64,000 nucleotides of DNA from Lachnospiraceae bacterium. GTDB taxonomy: Bacteria; Bacillota; Clostridia; Lachnospirales; Lachnospiraceae. The notes under the pieces are model-generated. The model did no database searches. It saw nothing but the letters and a program-made list of their open reading frames with translations, and had not been told where the DNA came from. Below, one piece after another: positions 1 to 7,322 of this stretch; position 1 is the first letter of the stretch, and every line of letters begins with the position of its first letter. The stretch spans positions 186,001 to 250,000 of the forward strand of contig CABJBM010000005.1 of NCBI GenBank assembly GCA_902363835.1, given 5' to 3'. The position numbers were made by a program, and so were the translations under genes.

Positions 1-237
1 GGAAACTGCTATACCACTTATACAGAGATAAAAAAGGCTCCCCACCGCAGGGAAAGCTTTGAAAAAATGGCGGAATTAGCCCTGAACTTTGAAACCGCCA
101 CGGATGACGAACTGAGGGCCGGTTTTGAATACAGGACCAGCCGGGCGGACAGCGGGGCTAAGGTGCGGAGCGCGCTGACGATTCTAAAGGAAAACGGATA
201 CAGCGTATTCCGTAATGATTTTAAACGGGAGGATTGA
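1..237 (+). CDS. C-terminal end of an unidentified protein (5' truncated by window)
   Basis: An open frame enters from the window edge and stops at TGA 235-237, giving 78 residues. The fragment is charged and mostly helical-looking, with no motif I recognise. It ends about 100 bp before the next gene, in the same direction, so it may belong to the same glycan-related transcription unit. It could be the tail of a transferase, but nothing visible decides this. The overlapping minus-strand frame in the same place has no ribosome site and is not believed. Confidence 0.55.
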   Translation, partial: GNCYTTYTEIKKAPHRRESFEKMAELALNFETATDDELRAGFEYRTSRADSGAKVRSALTILKENGYSVFRNDFKRED

Positions 238-265
238 AAGAAAAACATCTTTCTCCCCCGTTTAT

Positions 266-301
266 GGGCCAATTGGATATGAAGGCATATCCGCTTGATT
301 C
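266..301 (+). promoter_or_regulatory. Leader hairpin element, copy 1 of 3
   Basis: Arms 266-281 and 286-301 pair with a 4-nt loop (core GGATATG-AAGG-CATATCC, then outer wobble and AA/TT pairs). The 3' arm, ending CCGCTTGATTC, is nearly identical to those at 2687-2701 and 47444-47459. There is no T-run after it, so it is not a typical terminator. It lies 32 bp before the membrane protein start. Confidence 0.6.
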
Positions 302-333
302 ATTCGTATATAAAATGACAGTCGGGGGTTTTT

Positions 334-2595
334 ATGGGGCGATCACACAAGCATGAATATGGAGTTCTGCTGTTTCTGCTGTTTTCGGCAGCAGGAATCC
401 TGTATTCTTTGAATCAGATCTTAAACCAGGAAGTTTTTCAGTGGATCATGAACCAGAGGGAATATAAGACCATGATGGCAGAGACGGCGGAGCTGTTTGC
501 TGCTTTCTGTTTATCCGGGTTTTTGTTTCCAAAGAACAGGCAGAAGCTTGCGGCGGCGGCCATTATTATGGCGGTCTTCTTATGGGCGCATATGGTCTTT
601 GTTCCGGTGGTGGTCTCCGGACTTTATCTGGCATATATTCTGTTCTTTGGACGTTTTCTAAGGGTATCCCTGTGGAAGCTTCCAAAGGATGACGGACTGG
701 CTTCCGATTTTCTCACAGGAGCTTCATTTCTCATGGTTGCCTTTTGCCTTATGTCAGCCATTGGCATTGGTTCCATCAGGAACTTGACTATATTTGTGTT
801 TATCAGCTCCGTACTTCTCCTGCTATTGGGCAGATCCTGCCTGGGGGGCGGAGAGAAGGGAAGGGCTTTGGCTTTTAAAGGCAAAGAGACTATTTTGCTG
901 GCATTTCTATTGACCATGGTGTGCCTTCAGGCAGGAAGGCTTAACATTGCCGTGGATTATGACAGCCTGTGGTACGGAGTCAGGTCCCAGTATATCCTGA
1001 ACAATGGCCATGGAATTTATGAAAATCTGGGAACCATTGGGATCGTTTACACCTATTCCAAGGGCTTTGAGGTCCTGACCCTGCCCTTATCCCAGCTTCC
1101 CTCCTACAGCTTTGTGACGTCGGTCAATATATGGCTGTCTTTGGGAGTCCTTTTTCTGAGCTATAAAATCGGCCGCTTTTATATGAAACGGGAACAGGCA
1201 GTATTTTTAGCTGCCCTTTTATCAGGGGTTCCGGGCATCATGAATATGGCGGTTACGGCAAAAAGTGATATTATCACCCTGCTTGTCCAGGAGATCATGG
1301 TGTATTACCTGCTTTTGTTTATAAAGGCAGGGCAAAAGTCCTGGCGTTATCTGGGATACGGAACGGCTGCTTATTTGATCAGCCTGACATTAAAACCAAC
1401 GGCTCTGATCTTTTCCACTGCTGTTTTTGGAATGGGATTTTTGTATCTGCTTGGAAAGCTTTTGCTTCCCAGATTCGGGGCGGAAGCGAAAAACAGCGGA
1501 GCAGCGGCAGTTGTGGCAGGTGCCCTTCTGGCATTAGGGGGAATCTGGGCAAGAACATTTCTTTTGACAGGAATTCCCCTCACCTCAGTTTTCTCATCCC
1601 TGCTCACCAGAATAGGGTTTCACATGAAATATCCGTTTATGGTCAATACAATCCCCAATTACGGCGCTGGAATGTCCCTTGGAGAAAAGGCGGTACGCCT
1701 GGCAAACCGGCTTCATGGATTTTTCTTTTGTCCTGTGGGAGAGGATATGGACCATGTAATTCTTGCCTGGGGTGGATTTCTGCTGTATTTCCTTCTATTA
1801 TTGTGGATTGCAAGCTGTTTTTACGGCAAAAATGTGGATAGAGGGAAAAATTGTCAGCTGTCAGCTTTTTTAAAAGTGGTTTATGTGCCATTTTTGGCTG
1901 TTAATCTTATCAGCCTTGCCATGCTGACTCAGGTAGATGGCAACTATTTCATGCTTCTCTACGTACTTACCGCGGTTTTTGTTCTGAAGGCTGCGGCGGA
2001 AGTCAGGGAAAAGAGCCTGTGGCGAGGGGGCATGGGGGTTGGAGTCTGGGTGCTTTTGTTTTCCGTATTTTTTACATCAATGACCAGCTGGAATTGGAGC
2101 CTTGGCTTTACCCCTGCATCATTTGCCCATAATGGTTATTACAATCACAGGGAAGCCGCCAGACAGGACATGATTTCAAAGGGAAACGGGAAAATCTGGG
2201 ATATCCTTGCCATGGATCCGGAAACCCGGCTCATTGCCATTGGAGACCATCCGGATGTGCTGGTATTTCCATGCAATGTCCAATCCTATGATGATATTAC
2301 AGGAGTGTGGGGAAATGTGGTTTTAGTCAAGAAAATGGATTATTTCGTGGAATTCATGGATTATGCAAAAACAGACTATGTTTACGTCCAGGCCGGCTAT
2401 ACAGGAGAGGAGAACCGTTCCTACACTCTGGTCAGGGATCTGATTGAATGGGGAAAGCTGATGCCGGTATGTTATGACAACGGAAATCTTTTGGCTTCCG
2501 TGGATGTGAACGGGGATTACAGCGAAAGGTCAGCCCAGGCATTGACAGAATTTGAACAATGTTATATAAAAAAGGAAGCAAATGAAGAACAATAG
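334..2595 (+). CDS. Multi-pass membrane protein, GT-C glycosyltransferase-like
   Basis: The 753-residue protein is almost entirely hydrophobic, with roughly 12 to 14 membrane segments and a soluble C-terminal portion from about residue 640. An acidic motif, VDYDSLWYG, near residue 210 sits in a predicted outside loop after an early membrane segment, where GT-C enzymes that use polyprenyl-phosphate sugars carry their catalytic Asp. Length and layout fit the PMT/ArnT-like superfamily, but the exact family is not clear. The next gene encodes a polyprenyl-phosphate sugar synthase, which would make the lipid-linked donor this enzyme needs, so the two probably work as a pair in surface glycosylation. 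A G-rich stretch at 324-328 is the likely ribosome site. Confidence 0.7.
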   Translation: MGRSHKHEYGVLLFLLFSAAGILYSLNQILNQEVFQWIMNQREYKTMMAETAELFAAFCLSGFLFPKNRQKLAAAAIIMAVFLWAHMVFVPVVVSGLYLAYILFFGRFLRVSLWKLPKDDGLASDFLTGASFLMVAFCLMSAIGIGSIRNLTIFVFISSVLLLLLGRSCLGGGEKGRALAFKGKETILLAFLLTMVCLQAGRLNIAVDYDSLWYGVRSQYILNNGHGIYENLGTIGIVYTYSKGFEVLTLPLSQLPSYSFVTSVNIWLSLGVLFLSYKIGRFYMKREQAVFLAALLSGVPGIMNMAVTAKSDIITLLVQEIMVYYLLLFIKAGQKSWRYLGYGTAAYLISLTLKPTALIFSTAVFGMGFLYLLGKLLLPRFGAEAKNSGAAAVVAGALLALGGIWARTFLLTGIPLTSVFSSLLTRIGFHMKYPFMVNTIPNYGAGMSLGEKAVRLANRLHGFFFCPVGEDMDHVILAWGGFLLYFLLLLWIASCFYGKNVDRGKNCQLSAFLKVVYVPFLAVNLISLAMLTQVDGNYFMLLYVLTAVFVLKAAAEVREKSLWRGGMGVGVWVLLFSVFFTSMTSWNWSLGFTPASFAHNGYYNHREAARQDMISKGNGKIWDILAMDPETRLIAIGDHPDVLVFPCNVQSYDDITGVWGNVVLVKKMDYFVEFMDYAKTDYVYVQAGYTGEENRSYTLVRDLIEWGKLMPVCYDNGNLLASVDVNGDYSERSAQALTEFEQCYIKKEANEEQ

Positions 2596-2665
2596 CATGG
2601 ATGAACTGTAACATAACAGGAAGAGCATAAGGTTGGAAGACAGCTTTTTTCAATTTTAAGCTTGT

Positions 2666-2701
2666 GAACCAACGGGATATGCAGGAATATCCCCTTGATT
2701 C
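2666..2701 (+). promoter_or_regulatory. Leader hairpin element, copy 2 of 3
   Basis: Arms 2666-2680 and 2687-2701 pair at 13 of 15 positions (GAA/TTC, CAA/TTG, GGGATAT/ATATCCC) around a 6-nt loop. Its 3' arm matches the copies near 290 and 47450. The ribosome site AGGAGG (2705-2710) starts 4 nt after the hairpin, so folding could affect translation of the glycosyltransferase that starts at 2716. Confidence 0.6.
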
Positions 2702-2715
2702 CTTAGGAGGCAAAT

Positions 2716-3651
2716 ATGGAAAAAACATTATCGGTCGTTGTATCATGCTACAATGAGGAACTGGCGCTTAACCAGTTCTATCAGGAAACGGCCAGAATTT
2801 TAAATAAAATGAACTGGGACTTTGAGCTGATTTTTGTCAACGACGGAAGCCAGGATGGCACCATGAAGGTTCTTGATCATTTAGCCAAGCTGGATAAAAA
2901 GGTAAAGGTCATTAACTTTTCCAGGAACTTCGGCCACGAGGCAGCCATGATTGCCGGATTGGATTACAGCAGCGGAGATGGGATTGTCTGCATGGATGCG
3001 GATTTACAGCATCCTCCTGAGTATTTGTCGGAGATTGTCAGGAAATTTGAAAGCGGCTATGACGTTATCAACATGGTCCGGACAAAAAATGAGTCCGCAG
3101 GCTGGTTCAAGAACTTTGCCTCCTCTGCCTTTTACCGTTTGATTAACACGCTTTCGGATGTGAAGTTTGAACCAAATGCTTCTGATTTCTTTGCCATATC
3201 CAGGCGGGCCTCTGACGTGCTTAAGGATAATTACAGGGAAAAGGTTCGTTTCCTGCGGGGATATGTGCAAAACATCGGTTTTAACAAGACTACCATTGAA
3301 TATGAGGCGGGGGTCAGGGTTGCGGGGGAAAGCAAATACAGCATTAAAAAGCTTATGATCTTTTCTCTGAATACCATCATGTGTTTTTCTAATCTGCCCT
3401 TAAAGCTTGGGATCTATGCCGGATGCGGGGCAGGCGTTTTGGGGATCGCCATGATGATTTACACCATATGGAGCTGGGCAAGAGTAGGGACTCCAAACGG
3501 GTATGCAACCACCATTGTGCTGATCTGCTTTATGTTTGCAGTGCTGTTCCTGATCGTTGGGATTATCGGGAATTACATTGCCATTCTGTTTGCGGAGTTG
3601 AAGGACAGGCCTATTTATATTGTTGGGGAGACGAAGAACTTTTCCGAGTAG
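2716..3651 (+). CDS. Polyprenyl-phosphate glycosyltransferase (GT2, GtrB/DPM-like)
   Basis: The 311-residue protein starts with a GT2 fold: VVVSCYNEE near residue 8, FVNDGSQDGT near 40, and the DADLQHPPE nucleotide-sugar/metal motif near 95. Two C-terminal membrane segments (about 233-255 and 267-290) follow, as in GtrB, ArnC and YfdH. Such enzymes transfer a sugar from UDP or GDP onto undecaprenyl phosphate at the inner membrane face. It follows the GT-C-like gene and would supply its donor. The start is set by AGGAGG 5 nt upstream. The sugar cannot be deduced. Confidence 0.88.
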   Translation: MEKTLSVVVSCYNEELALNQFYQETARILNKMNWDFELIFVNDGSQDGTMKVLDHLAKLDKKVKVINFSRNFGHEAAMIAGLDYSSGDGIVCMDADLQHPPEYLSEIVRKFESGYDVINMVRTKNESAGWFKNFASSAFYRLINTLSDVKFEPNASDFFAISRRASDVLKDNYREKVRFLRGYVQNIGFNKTTIEYEAGVRVAGESKYSIKKLMIFSLNTIMCFSNLPLKLGIYAGCGAGVLGIAMMIYTIWSWARVGTPNGYATTIVLICFMFAVLFLIVGIIGNYIAILFAELKDRPIYIVGETKNFSE

Positions 3652-3690
3652 GTGATGGTTGGGGGAGAGGACTTTGGGTAGGGAAGATCT

Positions 3691-3804
3691 GTACGTAGGA
3701 GCTTATGTAGGGAGAGTCTGTACATGGGAGCTTATATAAGAGATTTTATATAGGCGAACTTGTATAAAGGTTTTTGTACAAAGAATCTTGAATTAAAAGA
3801 TTTT
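3691..3804. repeat. Degenerate 14-bp tandem repeat, about 8 units
   Basis: Successive 14-15 bp units of the type GTAYA-NRGRA-NCTT run from 3691 to 3804, from a GC-richer start to an AT-rich end. The array fills the gap between the glycosyltransferase stop and the terminator. A similar array lies at 9302-9392. Confidence 0.6.
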
Positions 3805-3810
3805 AAATCA

Positions 3811-3860
3811 AAAATGCGCTTTGAACCGGGCTAAAGAAGCCGTTATTCAAAGCGCATTTT
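3811..3860. terminator. Bidirectional intrinsic terminator
   Basis: AAAATGCGCTTTGAA (3811-3825) pairs perfectly with TTCAAAGCGCATTTT (3846-3860). A-rich and T-rich flanks on the two sides make it usable by the plus-strand glycosyltransferase and the minus-strand lysozyme, which converge here. Confidence 0.85.
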
Positions 3861-3931
3861 CCTGCTTTCAGAGCTATTTCCTTGTGCAGCTTATCATTGC
3901 AACCTGATTTTTCAGCAGATACTGCAGCTGT

Positions 3932-5725
3932 TTATTTATGTATTCCAGGGCCGATTTCCTTTGTTTCGCTGGTGGTGGAGTCCGTTGGTGCGGTTTCTGT
4001 CTGAGAAGCCTGGCTTCCTGCCGTGGTTTCTCCTGCCGTTTGTCCGGAAGTTTCCTGAGGAGTCACTGTACATGCACCGTTGGCATCAGCAGTATAGGAA
4101 ACCCCATCCAATACAAATGTAGTGGAAGCCGCCATCTTTCCGTCAGCCGGATTTAAATAATACTGCTGGCCGTTGACCTGTGTCATGCCTGTTGCCATGG
4201 CACCGCTTCCGCCAAAGTAATACCAAGATCCATCGACCTGTCTCCAGCCTACGGTCATCTTACCGGAAGAAGCGCTTAAATAGTACTTGGCTCCCCGTTC
4301 CTCAAACCATCCGGACTGCATTTTTCCGTCATTTCCAAGATAATACCAGCTTCCGTCAGGATTGATCCATCCCGTAGTCATGGCTCCGTTCTGGTTAAAG
4401 AAATACCAGCTGTTATCAATTAGCTGCCATCCGGTGGAAACCGCACCGCTTCCTGATAAATAATACTTGGAAGAACCATCGGTATGCCATCCTGTTGCCA
4501 TAGAGCCGTCGTTATTTAAATAATACCGGGAACCATTGTTATCCAGCCAGCCAGTTGCCATTACGCCGTTTTCCTGCAAGAAATACCGCTTGCCGTTTAA
4601 TTCTTTCCATCCGGTAGCCATTTGACCTGAAGTAGGATCCAGGTAGTAATACTGGCCGTTTAATTCTTTCCATCCGGTGGCCATTATACCAGTGGAATCC
4701 AGATAATAACGTGCCCCATTGTCAGAGAGCCATCCGGTATTCATGGAGCCGCTGGCATTGAAGAAATACCATTTGTCAGAAAGCAGCTTCCAGCCGGTGT
4801 TCATTCGTCCCGTGGTTTCATCCAGATAATAACGCAGCCCGTTCTTATCAAACCATCCGGTGGCAGCCAGTCCTTCTTCGTTCATATAGAACCAGCTGGA
4901 GCCGTCATTGATCCAGGCATTTTTCTGAATAGAATAATTCTGGTAGTAATAGGTCTTTCCTCCAATAGTCCTCCACATATTCCCGGGAAGCTTTGGAGTC
5001 AGATCCTTATAGAGAAAGTCAATGTCAACGTTTCCGGTAATGCCGTTAATGGAGCCGGTACTGGTGACCTGCCACATAATTGGGTTTGCATAGACATGCT
5101 TTGCTTCATACCGGGCGACCCATATGTCATAATGCATATTGGATAAATCAATCTTCTTTGATAACCAGTAATCATTGGCATAAACAATTGGGTAATACCC
5201 CGCGTCAGCAATGCGCTGACAGAATGCGTTGATTACCTCGCTCACCTGTGCCGGAGGGAGGGTCCCAAGGGTGGCACTGTCCTCCGCGTCAAAAGCGATG
5301 GGAAAGGAGATTGGATAATCCTTTACCAGATTGAGGACAAAATCTGCTTCCTCCCTGGCCATATCGGGGGTGGTAGCCAGAGAATAGATGTAGGCGCCGA
5401 CCTTAAGCCCTGCCGCTGATGCACCCTGTACATTGGTATGGAAATTCGGGTCTACAACCCCTTTGGATCTGGTGCCAAGCATGACAAAGCTGACATCATC
5501 TGCCGCCACAGCAGCCCAGTTTACATTTCCCTGCCATCTGGAAACGTCGATCCCTCTGGCGATTGCCTGTTCAATCACCGTGCCGTCTGCCAATTGATAA
5601 TAGCCGTTGACCTTTTCATAGCCTGCCGCCCAGGAATCCATGGCCGGTCCAAACCCTGCAGAAATTCCCATAAAGGCGCATAATGCTGCTGCGGCAAATT
5701 GCATGCCTATTTTCTTGTGTCTCAA
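3932..5725 (-). CDS. GH25 lysozyme with cell-wall-binding repeats
   Basis: Secreted 597-residue peptidoglycan muramidase. A signal peptide covers about residues 1-34. The GH25 domain (about 55-243) shows GIDVSRWQG with Asp60 and the FDAED motif (Asp146, Glu148), the family's catalytic acid positions. About a dozen 20-residue cell-wall-binding repeats (GW..dGs.YYl..dG.m.tG) follow to about residue 545, then a Thr/Ser-rich tail. The start is TTG at 5725, chosen because AGGAGG lies 7 nt upstream; the next ATG, at residue 8, has no such site. The repeats are of the choline-binding type, which fits the CDP-choline enzyme encoded nearby. Likely role: wall turnover at choline-decorated polymer. Confidence 0.92.
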   Translation of the reverse strand: MRHKKIGMQFAAAALCAFMGISAGFGPAMDSWAAGYEKVNGYYQLADGTVIEQAIARGIDVSRWQGNVNWAAVAADDVSFVMLGTRSKGVVDPNFHTNVQGASAAGLKVGAYIYSLATTPDMAREEADFVLNLVKDYPISFPIAFDAEDSATLGTLPPAQVSEVINAFCQRIADAGYYPIVYANDYWLSKKIDLSNMHYDIWVARYEAKHVYANPIMWQVTSTGSINGITGNVDIDFLYKDLTPKLPGNMWRTIGGKTYYYQNYSIQKNAWINDGSSWFYMNEEGLAATGWFDKNGLRYYLDETTGRMNTGWKLLSDKWYFFNASGSMNTGWLSDNGARYYLDSTGIMATGWKELNGQYYYLDPTSGQMATGWKELNGKRYFLQENGVMATGWLDNNGSRYYLNNDGSMATGWHTDGSSKYYLSGSGAVSTGWQLIDNSWYFFNQNGAMTTGWINPDGSWYYLGNDGKMQSGWFEERGAKYYLSASSGKMTVGWRQVDGSWYYFGGSGAMATGMTQVNGQQYYLNPADGKMAASTTFVLDGVSYTADANGACTVTPQETSGQTAGETTAGSQASQTETAPTDSTTSETKEIGPGIHK

Positions 5726-5894
5726 TGTGATACCTCCTTATCATTCGAGTAGTATGGAATACTGTACGCTTTCATGCTTCCGGAAGGAGAACAAAGGCGT
5801 ACAAAATCAGAAGAAACCCGCTTTAAAAGCTTTACTGGTTATGGCGGCACAATTAGGTGAACTTCGCAGCCCGACCCTTTGTCCGCATAATAAA
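5726..5894 (-). other. Leader region of the GH25 gene, no feature identified
   Basis: About 170 nt lie between the upstream terminator and the lysozyme start. Apart from the ribosome site AGGAGG (plus-strand 5733-5738) I see no convincing promoter. The middle part (about 5820-5890) is GC-richer than its surroundings and may fold, but I could not match it to a riboswitch class. Confidence 0.3.
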
Positions 5895-5922
5895 GGGTAT
5901 CCGCGCCGAGGTGCAGATACCC
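5895..5922 (-). terminator. Intrinsic terminator of the 366-residue wall-binding gene
   Basis: On the minus strand, GGGTATCTGC pairs with GCGGATACCC (10 bp with one wobble, 8-nt loop) and is followed by TTTATTAT. It lies 25 nt after the stop codon of the gene at 5947-7047. Confidence 0.75.
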
Positions 5923-5946
5923 ACACAGATACTAAGTCATATGAGT

Positions 5947-7047
5947 TCAGCCGGGGCCTGTCGTAAGCCCTGGTGACAGCTGATATCCGTTGCTGCCTGA
6001 AGGATTGGATGAACCGCCGGGGGTGTCGCTTGAGGAACTTCCCGGAGATCCGCTTAAGGTATTGCCGTCAGAAGAAGATCCGCCTGGTCCGCTGGAACCT
6101 GATGAGGCCGAGGTGCTTCCGCCTGGAGCAGTGGAGGTGTCGGTTGATGTGCCTCCGGGACTGTTTCCATTGGTTGTTCCGGAAGGTGAACCGGAAGCAT
6201 TTCCCTGATAAGCTCCGCTGGAACCGAAGGTATAGCTTTTTCCGTCAATGGTAAGGGTGGTGTTGGCCGCCATTTTACCTGTAGAAGGATCAAGATAATA
6301 GTAAACGCCGGAAAGCTGTATCCATCCGGTCATCATATGTCCGGAATCATTAAAATAATACCAGGAGCCATCAATCTGCTTCCAGCCGTGGGCCATCTTC
6401 CCGCTGCTGGCATCCATGTAATACTTGTTGGTTCCGTCACTGAGCCAGCCGGTCATCATCTTGCCTAATACGGATTTGGAATCCACATTCAGGTAATAGT
6501 AGGAATTGTCAATCTGTTTCCAGCCGGTGACCATTTTGCCGTCAGAACCGAAATAAAACCAGTCGCTTCCAACTTGTCCCCATCCAATGGTGCATTTTCC
6601 GTTTTCTTTGAAATAATACCAGCCGCCGTCCATTTCCCGCCATCCGGTGGACATGGAACCGTCGCCCTTCATATAGTAGTAGTCATTTCCTATTTTTAAC
6701 CAGCCCTTTACAAGGACGCCTGTGTCATCCATGAGGTAATAATATTTTCCGCCGTCCTGTATCCATTTGGTAGCCATGGCGCCGTTGGAATGAAAATAGT
6801 ACCAGTTTCCGTTGATCTGTTTCCAACCGGTAGCCATGTAGCCTGTGGACAGATCAAGAAAATAAAAGGTTCCGTCAGATGTTTTTACCCAGCCTTTATG
6901 AGTGGAACCATCCTGGTCAATATATTTCCACTGGGAACCATCTGCAACCCAGCCGGTGGCCCCCCAGGCCGTGCCAGCCGGTACTAAAGCAGCGGTTCCT
7001 ACAAGCCCTGCTATCAGCAGTGCTGTCATTTTTTTTCTGTATCGCAT
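5947..7047 (-). CDS. Cell-wall-binding repeat protein with Gly/Ser-rich tail
   Basis: Secreted 366-residue protein. Signal peptide at about 1-30 (MRYRKK, hydrophobic core, TAWGA). About ten cell-wall-binding repeats run from 31 to 270 (GWV.DGS.WKYID, GWKQINGNWYYF and similar), then about 90 residues of low-complexity Gly/Ser/Pro/Thr. There is no enzymatic domain, so it is probably a structural or adhesive surface protein that docks on choline-bearing polymer. The start ATG has GGAGGG 5 nt upstream. It is preceded by the structured leader element at 7088-7241 and ends at its own terminator. Confidence 0.88.
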   Translation of the reverse strand: MRYRKKMTALLIAGLVGTAALVPAGTAWGATGWVADGSQWKYIDQDGSTHKGWVKTSDGTFYFLDLSTGYMATGWKQINGNWYYFHSNGAMATKWIQDGGKYYYLMDDTGVLVKGWLKIGNDYYYMKGDGSMSTGWREMDGGWYYFKENGKCTIGWGQVGSDWFYFGSDGKMVTGWKQIDNSYYYLNVDSKSVLGKMMTGWLSDGTNKYYMDASSGKMAHGWKQIDGSWYYFNDSGHMMTGWIQLSGVYYYLDPSTGKMAANTTLTIDGKSYTFGSSGAYQGNASGSPSGTTNGNSPGGTSTDTSTAPGGSTSASSGSSGPGGSSSDGNTLSGSPGSSSSDTPGGSSNPSGSNGYQLSPGLTTGPG

Positions 7048-7087
7048 ACCGTCCCTCCTGTTTTAGCCATTTGTTCACATAGCATAG

Positions 7088-7241
7088 ATGTGCAGTGCGG
7101 GTAATCAGCCCGCAGTGCAGCTGGTAAAACCTGCGGTTTTACCAGCTCACGGGCATTCGCCCTATGAAATAAGGCATGAAAAGATTTTCTTATGTGCGAG
7201 CACAACGAAAATCTTTTCATGCCTTATTTCGCACTGCTCAT
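7088..7241 (-). ncRNA. Structured leader element, copy A (candidate cis-regulatory RNA)
   Basis: Read on the minus strand it begins ATGAGCAGTGCG and has, in order: a perfect 24-bp hairpin (plus coordinates 7166-7189 with 7207-7230) whose loop holds TGTGC-TC-GCACA; a small GGGC-GAAT-GCCC hairpin; a perfect 12-bp hairpin (7119-7130 with 7136-7147) with loop CGCAG seen on the RNA strand; and a TGCGGG/CCCGCA hairpin. GCAGTGC near the 5' end can pair with GCACTGC near the 3' end. Copy B at 44199-44366 keeps the architecture and loops but has different stem sequences. It ends about 40 nt before the wall-binding gene. No known family could be assigned. Confidence 0.72.
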
Positions 7242-7254
7242 TGCATTCGTGTAC

Positions 7255-7260
7255 ATTATA
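7255..7260 (-). promoter_or_regulatory. TATAAT -10 box 13 nt before leader element A
   Basis: The minus strand reads TATAAT, then exactly 13 nt to ATGAGCAGTGCG. Copy B has the same box at the same distance (44180-44185). The -35 is weak (ATGTAT at 17 nt). Confidence 0.6.
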
Positions 7261-7322
7261 GCATAGTACTGCCAGGAATACATAAACATTTTATTACGAT
7301 TTGCGGACAATTTCCAAAAATA

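Noticed and set aside
18..272. Minus-strand frame at the window start
   Set aside because: It is antisense to the plus-strand gene end, which has the better codon pattern, and has no ribosome site.
5810..5894. Possible cyclic-di-GMP (GEMM-type) riboswitch in the GH25 leader
   Set aside because: A few phrases recall GEMM, but the conserved core and GAAA tetraloop are absent, and part of the stretch is the terminator of the upstream gene.
7088..7241. Retron ncRNA as explanation for the structured element
   Set aside because: The long hairpin recalls msd, but no reverse transcriptase is encoded next to either copy.
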